NCBI GenBank assembly: GCA_905182575.1 | Contig: CAJJCA010000016.1 | Coordinates: forward strand, 1-64,000 | Direction: 5' to 3' | Source of the DNA: an uncultured Flavobacteriaceae bacterium | GTDB taxonomy: Bacteria > Bacteroidota > Bacteroidia > Flavobacteriales > Flavobacteriaceae | DNA: 64,000 nucleotides | Part shown: positions 1 through 8,999 of the stretch, in pieces | Position numbering within the stretch: the first letter of the stretch is position 1 | How the letters are laid out: each line of letters starts with the position of its first letter | Position numbers and translations under genes: made by a program | Notes under the pieces: generated by a model | Databases searched by the model: none | The model's input: the letters and a program-made list of their open reading frames with translations, nothing else | Told to the model about the DNA's origin: nothing

Positions 1-1
1 T

Positions 2-403
2 GTAGAGGCAATTGCGGCACTTCCAAAATCATTGGTTTTGTTTTCTAAAAATCGAATGACATTTACTACCGAACTTTATTTCATTCCAAAAAAAGAAGGA
101 AGTTATTCTTTAAAACCTAAAAGATCACTTCCTGTAAATTCTCTGATCACAGGTGCCGATTATAATGACCGTTTAAAGCTATTTGCACTGGTAGCCTATA
201 ATAAAGAGGGGGAACAGTTTATTTATACTTTACCGAATTTCAATTCAAAAAAGCTTGAAGAGCTACAATTCATAAAACACAAAATCCCTGTTGATCGAGC
301 ACAAATTGAAGCCATTAAAATCATCAATCAAGATACACTTTTTGGGTTACGAGCGAAGCCAAAGGAAAGAATTCCTCCTAGATTATTTAAAATAACGATT
401 TAA
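2..403 (+). CDS. C-terminal part of an unknown protein, 5' end outside window
   Basis: The reading frame is open from base 2 to the TAA at 401-403, so about 133 residues of the C-terminus are visible and the start lies outside the window. The visible part alternates hydrophobic and polar residues as in a beta-rich fold, with VEAIA near the left edge and a charged basic tail ending in FKITI. The opening resembles the repeated blades of SdiA-regulated or esterase-like propeller proteins, but this is a weak impression. There are no membrane segments or catalytic motif that I can name. Function unknown. Confidence 0.6.
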   Translation, partial: VEAIAALPKSLVLFSKNRMTFTTELYFIPKKEGSYSLKPKRSLPVNSLITGADYNDRLKLFALVAYNKEGEQFIYTLPNFNSKKLEELQFIKHKIPVDRAQIEAIKIINQDTLFGLRAKPKERIPPRLFKITI

Positions 404-420
404 AGAAAACCAGGTGGTTG

Positions 421-618
421 TTATTCCTTTTTTTTAAAGCCCGGGAACAACCTTGCGAAAAGGATAGGAATACACAAAAAAGTTCCAAAAGGTAGTGTCC
501 AAATTAAGAAAAGAATTAAATAAAACTTTTTCCCATTTGAGGATTTAATTTCCTTAACCATGGAATCGTATGTGATTTTATTTTTAAAACACGCTAAATT
601 AAGGTCAAAACTATCCAT
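421..618 (-). CDS. Small single-pass membrane protein, unknown function
   Basis: A 65-residue frame. I chose the ATG at 618 over an in-frame TTG at 630 because it is the only ATG start. The N-terminal 30 residues are polar and contain a single Cys. A hydrophobic stretch follows (FYLILFLIWTLPF, then FLCIPILFA), and the end is basic (FKKKE), which suggests a protein anchored in the inner membrane with one long or two short helices. It converges with the unknown gene ending at 403. No family recognised. The balanced signal-like layout makes it more likely real than a chance frame, but evidence is limited. Confidence 0.45.
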   Translation of the reverse strand: MDSFDLNLACFKNKITYDSMVKEIKSSNGKKFYLILFLIWTLPFGTFLCIPILFARLFPGFKKKE

Positions 619-689
619 TTTAAGGATCAATTAGTAAACTAAATCTAATTTTTACACTTATCGAATTGTATAGGAACGTTAACTGAAAC

Positions 690-813
690 TTATTTCATGA
701 TTATTTCACTAATGAGGTTGACCACTAGGATCGCAAAAAGTAAAGAAAAAATTGAAACCTATATTTTTTATACTCCAATAGTCTGTAATTTCTTCATTGT
801 GCAGTGTACTCAT
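690..813 (-). CDS. Tiny membrane protein with one frameshift
   Basis: From the ATG at 813 the frame reads MSTLHNEEITDYWSIKN and continues into a hydrophobic run. It then leaves frame in the T-rich stretch around 730-745. The next frame carries on with a clean hydrophobic segment AILVVNLISEIIMK and a stop at 690-692. Joined, this is a roughly 41-residue single-pass membrane protein. It lies just upstream of the other small membrane gene on the same strand. The homopolymer position of the break matches the error pattern elsewhere in the window. No family assigned. Confidence 0.35.
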
Positions 814-836
814 AACTTATAGTTGATTTATATTAT

Positions 837-844
837 TAAATTTG
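837..844 (+). promoter_or_regulatory. Candidate -7 promoter box for scoA-scoB
   Basis: TAAATTTG matches the Bacteroidota sigma factor -7 consensus TAnnTTTG and ends 25 bases before the scoA ATG. No well-spaced TTG -33 element is evident, so this is a motif match only. Confidence 0.4.
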
Positions 845-869
845 GTCATATAGAAAAATTTCAATTGTT

Positions 870-1568
870 ATGATTAACAAGGAAGTCAGAAATGTTGCCG
901 CCGCCTTAGAGGGCGTCGAAGACGGAATGACACTGATGCTCGGTGGGTTTGGCCTTTGTGGAATTCCCGAAAATAGTATAGGAGCGTTAGTTGAAATTGG
1001 AGTTAAGAATCTCACTTGTATTTCAAACAATGCAGGAGTCGACGACTTTGGTTTGGGCTTATTACTTCAAAAAAAGCAGATAAAGAAAATGATTGCTTCC
1101 TATGTAGGAGAAAATGCTGAGTTTGAAAGACAAATGCTTTCTGGAGAACTTGAGGTCGAATTAACCCCACAAGGAACACTCGCTGAAAGATGTCGGGCAG
1201 CACAAGCAGGAATCCCGGCATTTTACACGCCTGCGGGATGTGGAACTGAAGTTGCAGAAGGTAAAGAAACTCGAGAGTTTAAAGGAAAAATGCATGTCTT
1301 AGAAACTGCATATGAAGCTGATTTTTCAATTGTAAAAGCTTGGAAAGGAGACGAAGCTGGGAATCTAATTTTTAAAGGAACAGCAAGAAACTTCAATCCT
1401 GCAATGTGTGGTGCTGGAAAAATCACCATCGCGGAAGTAGAAGAACTCGTTCCCGCGGGAAGTTTAGATCCCAACCAAATTCATATTCCGGGGATTTTTG
1501 TTAATCGAATATTTCAGGGAGCGAAATTTGAGAAAAGAATTGAACAAAGAACCGTTAGAAGTAAATAA
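870..1568 (+). CDS. scoA: 3-oxoacid CoA-transferase subunit A
   Basis: This is the alpha subunit of succinyl-CoA:3-ketoacid (acetoacetate) CoA-transferase, which moves CoA between succinyl-CoA and acetoacetate in the cytoplasm. The N-terminus carries the glycine-rich segment [10 protein letters not shown] (about residues 25-34), and the middle has SNNAGVDD and [18 protein letters not shown], all typical of CoA-transferase family 1 A subunits. Length is 232 residues, the usual size. The ATG at 870 gives the standard N-terminus. The B subunit follows after 2 bases, so the pair is co-translated. With the thiolase at 3.1-4.3 kb it could interconvert acetoacetate and acetyl-CoA; that link is inferred from proximity only. 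Confidence 0.93.
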   Translation: MINKEVRNVAAALEGVEDGMTLMLGGFGLCGIPENSIGALVEIGVKNLTCISNNAGVDDFGLGLLLQKKQIKKMIASYVGENAEFERQMLSGELEVELTPQGTLAERCRAAQAGIPAFYTPAGCGTEVAEGKETREFKGKMHVLETAYEADFSIVKAWKGDEAGNLIFKGTARNFNPAMCGAGKITIAEVEELVPAGSLDPNQIHIPGIFVNRIFQGAKFEKRIEQRTVRSK

Positions 1569-1570
1569 AA

Positions 1571-2230
1571 ATGGCACTCGACAAAGACACAATTGCAAAA
1601 CGAATTGCACAGGAACTGAAAAATGGATTTTACGTTAATCTTGGGATTGGAATTCCTACGCTTGTTGCCAATCATGTTCCTCCAGGGATTGCAATTGAAT
1701 TCCAAAGCGAAAATGGTGTCATGGGGATGGGTCAATTCCCTTTTGAAGGAGAAGAGGATGCGGATTTAATCAACGCAGGGAAACAAACCATCACCACGAT
1801 GCCCGGTGCGAGCTTTTTCGACTCTGCTGTTAGCTTTTCTATGATCCGGGGTAAACATATTGATCTGACTGTTTTGGGGGCAATGGAGGTTCCAGAAAAT
1901 GGAAATATTGCAAATTGGAAAATTCCAGGGAAAATGGTTAAAGGAATGGGAGGTGCAATGGACCTCGTTGCTTCTGCCGAAAATATTATTGTTGCCATGA
2001 TGCAAGTCAATAAAAGAGGAGAAAGTAAGCTCCTTAAAAGATGTTCGCTCCCACTCACTGGAATCAAATGTGTTAAAAAAATAGTTACAGAATTGGGGGT
2101 TTATGAAATTATTCCTGAAGGATTTCTCCTTGTAGAATATGCCCCAGGGGTTAGTATTAAAACAATAAAAAATGCCACTGAGGGAACTTTAATTGTCTCT
2201 GACAATTTAAAAGAAATGAGTTTCTCTTGA
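1571..2230 (+). CDS. scoB: 3-oxoacid CoA-transferase subunit B
   Basis: Beta subunit partner of the preceding gene. The catalytic glutamate that forms the CoA thioester lies in the SENG motif (about residues 46-49), after NLGIGIPTLVAN. Downstream are GGAMDL and the conserved C-terminal LLVEYAPGVS region. Length 219 is normal for the family. The start ATG is 2 bases after the scoA stop, consistent with a two-gene operon. A rho-independent terminator lies about 440 bases downstream at 2673-2723, with no gene between. Together the two subunits allow use or formation of acetoacetate through succinyl-CoA. Confidence 0.94.
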   Translation: MALDKDTIAKRIAQELKNGFYVNLGIGIPTLVANHVPPGIAIEFQSENGVMGMGQFPFEGEEDADLINAGKQTITTMPGASFFDSAVSFSMIRGKHIDLTVLGAMEVPENGNIANWKIPGKMVKGMGGAMDLVASAENIIVAMMQVNKRGESKLLKRCSLPLTGIKCVKKIVTELGVYEIIPEGFLLVEYAPGVSIKTIKNATEGTLIVSDNLKEMSFS

Positions 2231-2758
2231 TTTTTTATCATTTTAACTATCCGAAAATAGCGCGGGGAATTCCAAAGCATAATCCCTAAATCATATTTCA
2301 AGAACTAAATATTTTAAAAATATTAATTTAGAGAAAGCAAGACATTCTTACCATTTTAATATTTTTTTATTAGTCCTGGTCATCCCCAAATAAGTAAAGG
2401 GAAACAAGGTGCAAGGTATATCTTAAATAAATAAACGGGATCGAGAAATTGATTTTTATAGGTAAGATTAGATTCGTTTTATTCAATTCATTCTTTTGAA
2501 TTGACATAACATTAATATTAAATTATTTAAGAAGATCTTTTTTTTGATTAATTAATTTTAATTAATTTTAACTTCCATTTAACCCTCCTTTACCAATTCC
2601 TTAACAGTTTAAACTTTAATTTTGAAATAGTTAAGTATTTAATAAATTTCAATTTTTTTGTTTAATTGGTTTAGCCCGTTCTTAATTATCTGTAGAAGAA
2701 GATAATTTTGGGCGGGTTTTTTTATTAGAAGAAAACCTCAACCTCTTGAAAATTAATT
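2231..2758. other. Gene-free, very AT-rich convergent interval
   Basis: There is no credible reading frame here. The interval lies between the 3' ends of scoB and the SET gene. The only structures I see are a TAnnTTTG box at 2617-2624 and a strong terminator at 2673-2723, which together could frame a short transcript of about 90 bases. Confidence 0.6.
2673..2723 (+). terminator. Rho-independent terminator
   Basis: An 8-bp inner stem (AATTATCT with AGATAATT) and an outer CCCG/CGGG stem flank a 5x5 internal loop, followed by a run of seven T on the plus strand. It would end scoAB transcription or a short RNA started at about 2632. Confidence 0.7.
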
Positions 2759-3127
2759 TTATTGAGAAACCTCGTATTCAAATTCCCAATTTGGATCATC
2801 CAGTCGATTGATGATGTACTTAATTGTGATTTCTTGATCTTTCAGAATGGGCTGAAGGGCAACAATCCGAATGTGTTTTATTTTCCCCATTTCTTTATCC
2901 TCTTCAGCAGTAACAGCAGAACAATTAGGAATTTCGTGATGATTAATAAACCCTCCCAATGGCAATCTGATGTAACCATCAGGAAAACGTTGGTCAAAAA
3001 TATGAGAAATTCCCATGTCAAAACCTTTCGGTAAATCTCGCGTTGTGAAAAGACCTAAGCCTTCGATTTTACTTTCTTTAATTATTAAAAAATCTGGTAA
3101 AGGACGCCATGAAGTTTTTTTTATCAT
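2759..3127 (-). CDS. SET domain-containing protein
   Basis: A 122-residue protein that is almost entirely a compact SET fold, the lysine methyltransferase domain that uses S-adenosylmethionine. Visible hallmarks are GLGLFTTRDLPKG near residues 23-35 (first SET motif), FINHHEIPNC (the NHxxxPNC core that shapes the cofactor site) and DQEITIKYI (the GEElxxdY-like motif with the catalytic Tyr). It starts 7 bases after the thiolase stop on the same strand, so it is probably the last gene of the BASS-thiolase-SET run. The bacterial substrate of such short SET proteins is unknown. Confidence 0.8.
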   Translation of the reverse strand: MIKKTSWRPLPDFLIIKESKIEGLGLFTTRDLPKGFDMGISHIFDQRFPDGYIRLPLGGFINHHEIPNCSAVTAEEDKEMGKIKHIRIVALQPILKDQEITIKYIINRLDDPNWEFEYEVSQ

Positions 3128-3133
3128 CTCTGT

Positions 3134-4304
3134 TTATTTTTTAAATATTACTGCGGATGCTCCTCCGCCACCATTACAAATTCCTGCGGCTGCATACGTT
3201 CCCCCCTGCTGCAATTGATGCAACAAAGTCACTATAATTCTTGCCCCTGAACAGCCCAATGGATGCCCTAGGGAAACTGCTCCGCCATTTATGTTTACTT
3301 TATTGGGATCTAGTCCAAGGATTTTCATGTTGGCCAATCCAACCACAGAAAAAGCCTCATTAAGCTCGAATAAATCAATTTGATCGATTTCAAGGTTTGC
3401 TTTTTCAAGTGCTTTTGGGAGTGCCTTTGCCGGAGCAGTTGTAAACCATTTTGGTTCTTGAGCAGCATCCGCATAACTCACGACTTCTGCCAATGGCGTT
3501 AGCCCCAATGATTTTGCCTTGCGCTCGCTCATTACAACAAGAGCAGCTGCACCATCGTTTAGGGTTGAAGCATTGGCAGCAGTTACGGTTCCATCTTTTG
3601 AAAAAGCGGGTCTTAAATTGGGGATTTTATCAAGGGTAACGTTCGAAAACTCCTCGTCTTTGTCAAAAACGATGGCCGCTCCCCTTCTTTGAGGAATTGC
3701 AACAGGAGTGATTTCATTCGAAAAGCTCCCTGCCTCCCATGCCTGAGCACTTCGGCGGTAGGATTCAATCGCAAAATTATCTTGTTCCTCTCTCGATATT
3801 TGATGTTTAACCGCACAAGCATCTGCAAAAACACCCATGGCAACTTGATCATATACATCGACCAATCCATCAACTTGAAGAATATCTTCTAAAACCATTT
3901 TTTCTAACTTATTACCACTTCGCATTTGAACGAAATGGGGACTTCTACTCATGTTTTCCATTCCCCCGGCGATAACAACCTCTGCATCCCCCAGTTGAAT
4001 TGCCTGAACCGCCATCATAATGGATTTCATTCCCGAAGCGCATACTTTATTGATTGCGGTACAAGGAGTTTCGTTTGGAAGTCCAGCATTCAACGCAGCT
4101 TGTCTTGCAGGCGCTTGGCCCATGCCAGGCCTGGAGCACATGACCCATTAATACCTCATCCACTTCTTTGGGATCCAAAGAAATTTCATCCATCGCCGCC
4201 TTAATGGCTAAAGCTCCTAATTCTGTAACAGGAACAGTTGCCAAGGAACCTAAAAAGCTTCCTATTGGCGTTCGTTTTGCTGAAACAATTACGGCTTTAT
4301 TCAT
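3134..4304 (-). CDS. Acetyl-CoA C-acetyltransferase (thiolase), one frameshift
   Basis: The enzyme condenses two acetyl-CoA to acetoacetyl-CoA or cleaves it in reverse. The N-terminus reads [20 protein letters not shown]. The nucleophilic Cys is in NKVCASGMK, the catalytic His in [17 protein letters not shown], and the second Cys in [10 protein letters not shown]. The frame shifts at about 4125-4133, where VLQA should run straight into [11 protein letters not shown]; one extra base in the CCAGGCCTGG context explains it. The joined length is about 390 residues, normal for thiolase II. Its ATG overlaps the end of the BASS carrier gene by 8 bases, so they are translationally coupled. A role with scoAB in acetoacetate turnover is plausible. 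Confidence 0.92.
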
Positions 4305-5221
4305 CTGATTTCATTTTAAATAACGCTACAAAAATACTACCATAAAGTGAATGCACCAAGCTAGAAATAGCTGCTGGTATTGCAACAGCAGGATTTATAA
4401 AATTTTCTTTGGCCAAAACCACCCCCAATCCTGAATTTTGCATTCCAACCTCTATGGATATTGTTCTGCTCACAGCTTCATCTTTTAAAATTAATTTACT
4501 AAAAATATATCCTGTTAAGAAAACCAATTAAATGTAAAGTCATTATTGCTAATATTAATGCAAATCCTGAATTTAATATTATTTCTTTTCCTTGTCCAAT
4601 GATGCTGGCAACAATCAGGGTGATTAATATTACCGCAAAAGCAGGGGAATATAATTTAATTTTAGGAGCATATTTAGGCAAGCGAGCATTTAGAAATACG
4701 CCCAGCAAAACAGGAATAAGAACCACCTTTAAGGTGCTGTAGAACAAGCCCATGGCGTCTACATCGATTTCATTACCCGAAAGACTACTTGTCAATAATG
4801 GGGTCAATACAATTGCCCCAATTGTAGAAATAGCAGTCATGCTAACAGAAAGGGCCAAATTCGAACGGGAGAGAAAAACTATTACATTTGAAGCTGTACC
4901 GCCCGGACAACAGGACACCAATATCAATCCAACCGCAAAAAAAGGGGGTAGCTCAAACAGGATTCCTAATAACCATCCGAAAAAGGGCATCAAGGTGAAT
5001 TGTAATAAAAAACCTGTGAGGATCCAAGAAGGCGTCTTGGTGACTTGTCTAAAATCCTTAAGTTGGAGGGTTAGTCCCATTCCTAACATAATTCCACCCA
5101 AGCCCAAGGTTATCAGATTGCCTGAGAACCAAGTGAAAATTGGAGGATAAACGAGTGCTAAAAATGATGCCGATAAAACGATCCAAGGAAAAGCGCTTGG
5201 CAAGAGTTGTAATATTTTCAA
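4297..5221 (-). CDS. Bile acid:sodium symporter (BASS) family protein, one frameshift
   Basis: An inner-membrane carrier of the BASS/SBF family, which couples sodium entry to uptake of organic anions; the substrate cannot be read from the sequence. About nine hydrophobic helices are visible. Family landmarks are LGGIMLGMGLTL in the first third, SCCPGGTASNVIVFL (the crossover helix region) and, after the break, SIEVGMQNSGLGVVLA. The frame shifts at about 4515: HLIGFL should continue with TGYIFSKLIL, one base being extra. Joined length is about 308 residues, as usual. It overlaps the thiolase start by 8 bases, so a carboxylate destined for CoA activation is a reasonable guess for the substrate. 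Confidence 0.86.
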
Positions 5222-5640
5222 ATTCTATTTTTTATATTTTATTAGAACTGTTTCCGAAACCCACTGATAAGCTGTCCCAAAAAGTTAAACCTCAACCTAC
5301 AGTTCTTTGTAATCAATTTTCTTACCCTCATTTTCAAAAAAAAATAAGAGTATTAAATTGAAAAAGCAACAATAGAAAGACTTTAACAAAACGCAAATAA
5401 TAAATGCTTTTTTATTTCAAAAAAACATGTAATTTGTAGCTAACAGACTGAGGGTTAATCATGAGTTAAAATACATAAACAGAGTTCTGATCGTGATCGG
5501 AATATGAAAATTGAAAATCTATTTTCACTAAAGTATGAACTAAATTATGAAAACAATAGACAGATAGGAAAAACCCTAAATATGATTTAAATGTATTGCA
5601 TAAAAAACCACACTAAATTTTAGTTATTGTTGGACAAATT
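5222..5640. other. Divergent intergenic region, no gene seen
   Basis: AT-rich DNA between the divergent BASS and M16 genes. No family-like frame and no strong hairpin with a T-run. It should hold promoters for both directions, but I could not place a convincing box. The last 30 bases encode the end of the M16 signal peptide. Confidence 0.5.
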
Positions 5641-5664
5641 CTTTATGCTCAACAAGTATCTTTT

Positions 5665-6924
5665 GTGGAATATGATCTGGACAATGGCTTGCATGTCATT
5701 TTGCATCAAGACAATTCAGCTCCTGTGGTAACCACCTCCGTGCTTTATCACGTTGGATCAAAAGATGAAAATCCTGAGCGAACTGGTTTTGCTCATTTTT
5801 TTGAGCATTTACTTTTCGAAGGAACAGAAAATATTGAACGGGGAAAATGGTTTGATATCGTAAGCTCTAACGGTGGTTCAAATAATGCTTACACTACAAA
5901 TGATTTTACTTATTACTATGAGGTATTCCCTTCCAACAGTCTTGAACTGGGATTGTGGATGGAGTCCGAACGCATGCTACACCCCATTATTAACCAAGTG
6001 GGAGTAGACACTCAAAACGAAGTTGTTAAGGAGGAAAAAAGACTGCGGTATGACAACAGACCTTATGGTAAGTTCTTGGAGAATGTCAAAAAGAATTTAT
6101 TTAAAAAGCATCCTTATAAGGAAACAACAATTGGGAAAATGGAACATTTAGATGCTGCCACCTTAGAGGAATTCATGGCATTTAATAAAAAGTATTATAT
6201 CCCAAACAATGCGGTTCTTATCGTAACGGGCGATATCAATATTGATAAAACAAAAAAAATGATTGATGATTACTTTGGGGCCATTCCAAAGAGTGATTCA
6301 ATTCAGAGGGTTGCTATTCTGGAAGACCCAATCACAGAAAAAATTAATGCAGAAGTGTTTGATTCAAATATTCAGATCCCGGCCCTAATTACAGCTTACA
6401 GGACACCTTCTGTAAAGACCAGAGCGTCAAAAGTACTGGACATGATTTCGACTTATCTAAGCGACGGTAAAAGTTCAAAGCTTTACAAAAAAATGGTAGA
6501 CAGAGAAAAAACCGCATTGAATGTGGCCACTTTAAATTTTAGTCAAGAAGACTATGGTATTTACATCATTTACGGTTTGCCCATGGGAGAAAATAGTTTG
6601 GCAACATTGGAAGAAGAAATTGATGAAGAAATTGAAAAAATTCAGCGTCAGCTAATTTCTGAAAAAGATTACCAAAAACTTCAAAACAAGTTTGAAAAGA
6701 ATTTTGTCGATTCAAATACTTCTATGGAAGGAATTGCAAACTCACTCGGTCAGTTTTATGTTTTTCACGGAGATACAAACTTAATAAATTCGGAAATAGA
6801 CATCTATCGATCCATAACACGAGATGAAATTCGTGAAGTAGCGCGGAAATATTTAAACCCCAACCAGAGGGTCGTGGTAAATTATCTCCCCGAAAGTTCA
6901 AGGTCTAACCCCGAAAAAAAATAA
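5665..6924 (+). CDS. M16 family zinc metallopeptidase, catalytic subunit
   Basis: A periplasmic or outer-membrane-associated pitrilysin/insulinase-type protease. The inverted zinc motif HFFEH (HxxEH) is at about residues 43-47, followed by the second glutamate in NEVVKEEKR about 75 residues on. The C-terminal half is the inactive M16C domain. The frame given starts at a GTG, but codons upstream to 5617 read VIVGQILYAQQVSF, clearly the end of a signal peptide. The true start is probably the ATG at 5591 with a frameshift in the AAATTTTAG run near 5616-5620. It is followed 1 base later by a non-catalytic M16 partner, the usual two-subunit arrangement. Confidence 0.9.
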   Translation: MEYDLDNGLHVILHQDNSAPVVTTSVLYHVGSKDENPERTGFAHFFEHLLFEGTENIERGKWFDIVSSNGGSNNAYTTNDFTYYYEVFPSNSLELGLWMESERMLHPIINQVGVDTQNEVVKEEKRLRYDNRPYGKFLENVKKNLFKKHPYKETTIGKMEHLDAATLEEFMAFNKKYYIPNNAVLIVTGDINIDKTKKMIDDYFGAIPKSDSIQRVAILEDPITEKINAEVFDSNIQIPALITAYRTPSVKTRASKVLDMISTYLSDGKSSKLYKKMVDREKTALNVATLNFSQEDYGIYIIYGLPMGENSLATLEEEIDEEIEKIQRQLISEKDYQKLQNKFEKNFVDSNTSMEGIANSLGQFYVFHGDTNLINSEIDIYRSITRDEIREVARKYLNPNQRVVVNYLPESSRSNPEKK

Positions 6925-6925
6925 G

Positions 6926-8922
6926 ATGAAAAATATATATATTTACCTACTATGCCTTCTTACGTTAGGAACAACAACTGCACAAATTGACAGGAGTATT
7001 CAGCCAAAACCGGGGCCACCTCCTGAAATTAATTTAGAGAATCCTCAAAGTTTTCAGCTGAAAAATGGGTTAACTGTTTTGGTTGTTGAAAATCATAAAC
7101 TCCCCAGAGCTTTTGCAAGTCTAAGAATTGATAATAAACCTTTTTATGAAGGAGAAAAAGCTGGAGTTAGTGATCTTTTATCTAAGATGCTTGGGAAAGG
7201 ATCTTTAAGTATTTCAAAAGATGATTTCGAAGAAGAAATTGATTTCTTAGGGGCGCGGGTGAATTTTGGATCTGAAAGTTTTTATGCGAGTTCCTTGTCT
7301 CGATATTTTCCTAGAGTTCTTGAAATGTCAATCGATGCTGCGATCAATCCAAATTTTTTAGAAGAAGAATTTGAAAACGAAAAAAACCGTCTGAGAGAAA
7401 ATCTTGAATCTGATGAAAAGAGTGTAACTGCAGCGGCAAGAAGGGTAGAGAATTTGTTGGCTTATGGCAAAAAGCATCCTTATGGAGAATACATTTCAAA
7501 AGAAACGTTGAAAAATGTTAGCCTCACCGATGTAAAAAACCTTTATGACGATCGGTTTAAAGCTTCCAATGCCTATTTGGTGATTGTTGGAGACGTTAAT
7601 TACAAGACAATTAAAAAACAAATTACCAAGGCCTTCAAAAACTGGAAGGGACAAGTGGTCGAAAGTGCCCCTTTCCCCGAACCTGATAATGTAACCGAAA
7701 CTGAAATCAATTTTGTGGAAATGCCCAACGCTGTTCAATCAGAAGTTTCAGTGATTAATACCGCAACAATGGACAAAAAAAATCCAGACTATTTTGCTTC
7801 TTTGATTGCAAACAGAATTCTTGGAGGTGGTGGACAAGCCCGTTTGTTTTTAAACCTAAGGGAGGACAAAGGCTATACCTATGGGTCTTATTCAAATTGG
7901 AAAGAAAGCCATAAAACCAAAGCACTTTTTAAGGCGTTTGCGAGTGTGAGAAATGCCGTTACTGACAGCGCTATTGTTGAACTCGTCAATGAAGTAGATC
8001 GAATTGGAAATGAATTGGTTAATGACAAAGAACTTGCCACTGCAAAAGCAAAGTATGCCGGTAATTTTGTTTTGTCTCTTGAAGATCCTAAAACAATTGC
8101 GCAATTTGCCCTGAATATTAAAACCCAAAAGCTAAATCCAGAATTCTATATTAATTATTTAAAAAACATTAACGCTGTTTCCAAAGAAGATGTTATTCGT
8201 GTTTCCAAAAAATACTTTTTAAGTAATCAATCACGTATCGTAGTCACTGGAAAAGGAAGTGAAATTTTGGAAAATATTGAAAAGGTTGACTTTAAGGGTC
8301 GCCGATAAAAACTATCATATTTTGATAAATATGGAACTGAAACAGATCGTCTTGAGTTCTCCAAACCCTTACCAAAAGGAACGACAGTTAAAACCGTAAT
8401 CGAGGGATACCTTCAGGCACTTGGTGGAAGAGAAAAGCTTTCTGAGGTCACCTCTATTGAAACAAAAGCGGAAGCTTCTATGCAAGGAATGAAAATTGAG
8501 GTTTCGAATCGGAGTACATCAAAAAATCAATTGAGGGTCGAAGTAAGCATGATGGACAACATTATGTAAAAAACCGTGGTAAAAAGCAAAAGCGGATACA
8601 ATCAAATGCAAGGACAAAAAATGAAAATTAATGAAAAAAAATTCAAGTTGCATTAAAAAATGCTTCCATTTTTCCTGAACTAAGCTCAGATTTTGAAACC
8701 ATTAAACTCATGGGTATTTTTGACGTTAACAATACGGCAGTTGACACTATTGAAATGGGAGGGCAGTCCCAATCAAGCGAATCGATTTATAGTGATTATA
8801 AATCCGTAAATGGAATCTTATTTCCACATAAAACCTCTCAAACTGTTGGTCCGCAAAAAATTGATTTTGTTGTTCAATCCATCAGACTCAATCAAAAAAT
8901 GGAAGATCAATTGTTCGAATAG
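6926..8922 (+). CDS. Non-catalytic M16 peptidase-like protein with C-terminal LolA-like tail, interrupted
   Basis: The first 460 residues have a signal peptide ending in TTAQ and two M16 domains, but the HxxEH site is absent (GVSDLLSKML occupies its place), so this is the structural partner of the upstream protease. Flavobacterial homologues run on to about 680 residues, and the downstream sequence shows exactly that: after a TAA at 8306-8308 the same frame continues KLSYFDKYGTE. After a second TAA at 8567-8569 it continues KTVVKSKSGYNQMQGQ. A frameshift in the A8 run at 8634-8641 then leads into a tail ending at 8922. The tail resembles LolA-like outer-membrane lipoprotein carrier folds. Confidence 0.85.
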
Positions 8923-8987
8923 ATATTTATATTAAATTACCTCAATAGCTCTCATTGATGAAGTGTTTTAATTCCTCAATAAAATAG

Positions 8988-8995
8988 TACATTTG
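8988..8995 (+). promoter_or_regulatory. Candidate -7 promoter box right at a start codon
   Basis: TACATTTG fits TAnnTTTG exactly and ends 4 bases before the ATG at 9000. A transcript from here would start at or very near the start codon, which would make the mRNA essentially leaderless. No TTG at good spacing was found. Confidence 0.4.
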
Positions 8996-8999
8996 AATT

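Noticed and set aside
8306-8569. In-frame TAA codons as evidence of a reassigned genetic code or programmed read-through.
   Set aside because: TAA is the ordinary terminator of most intact genes here, and only three internal cases were found in a sequence with many other errors.
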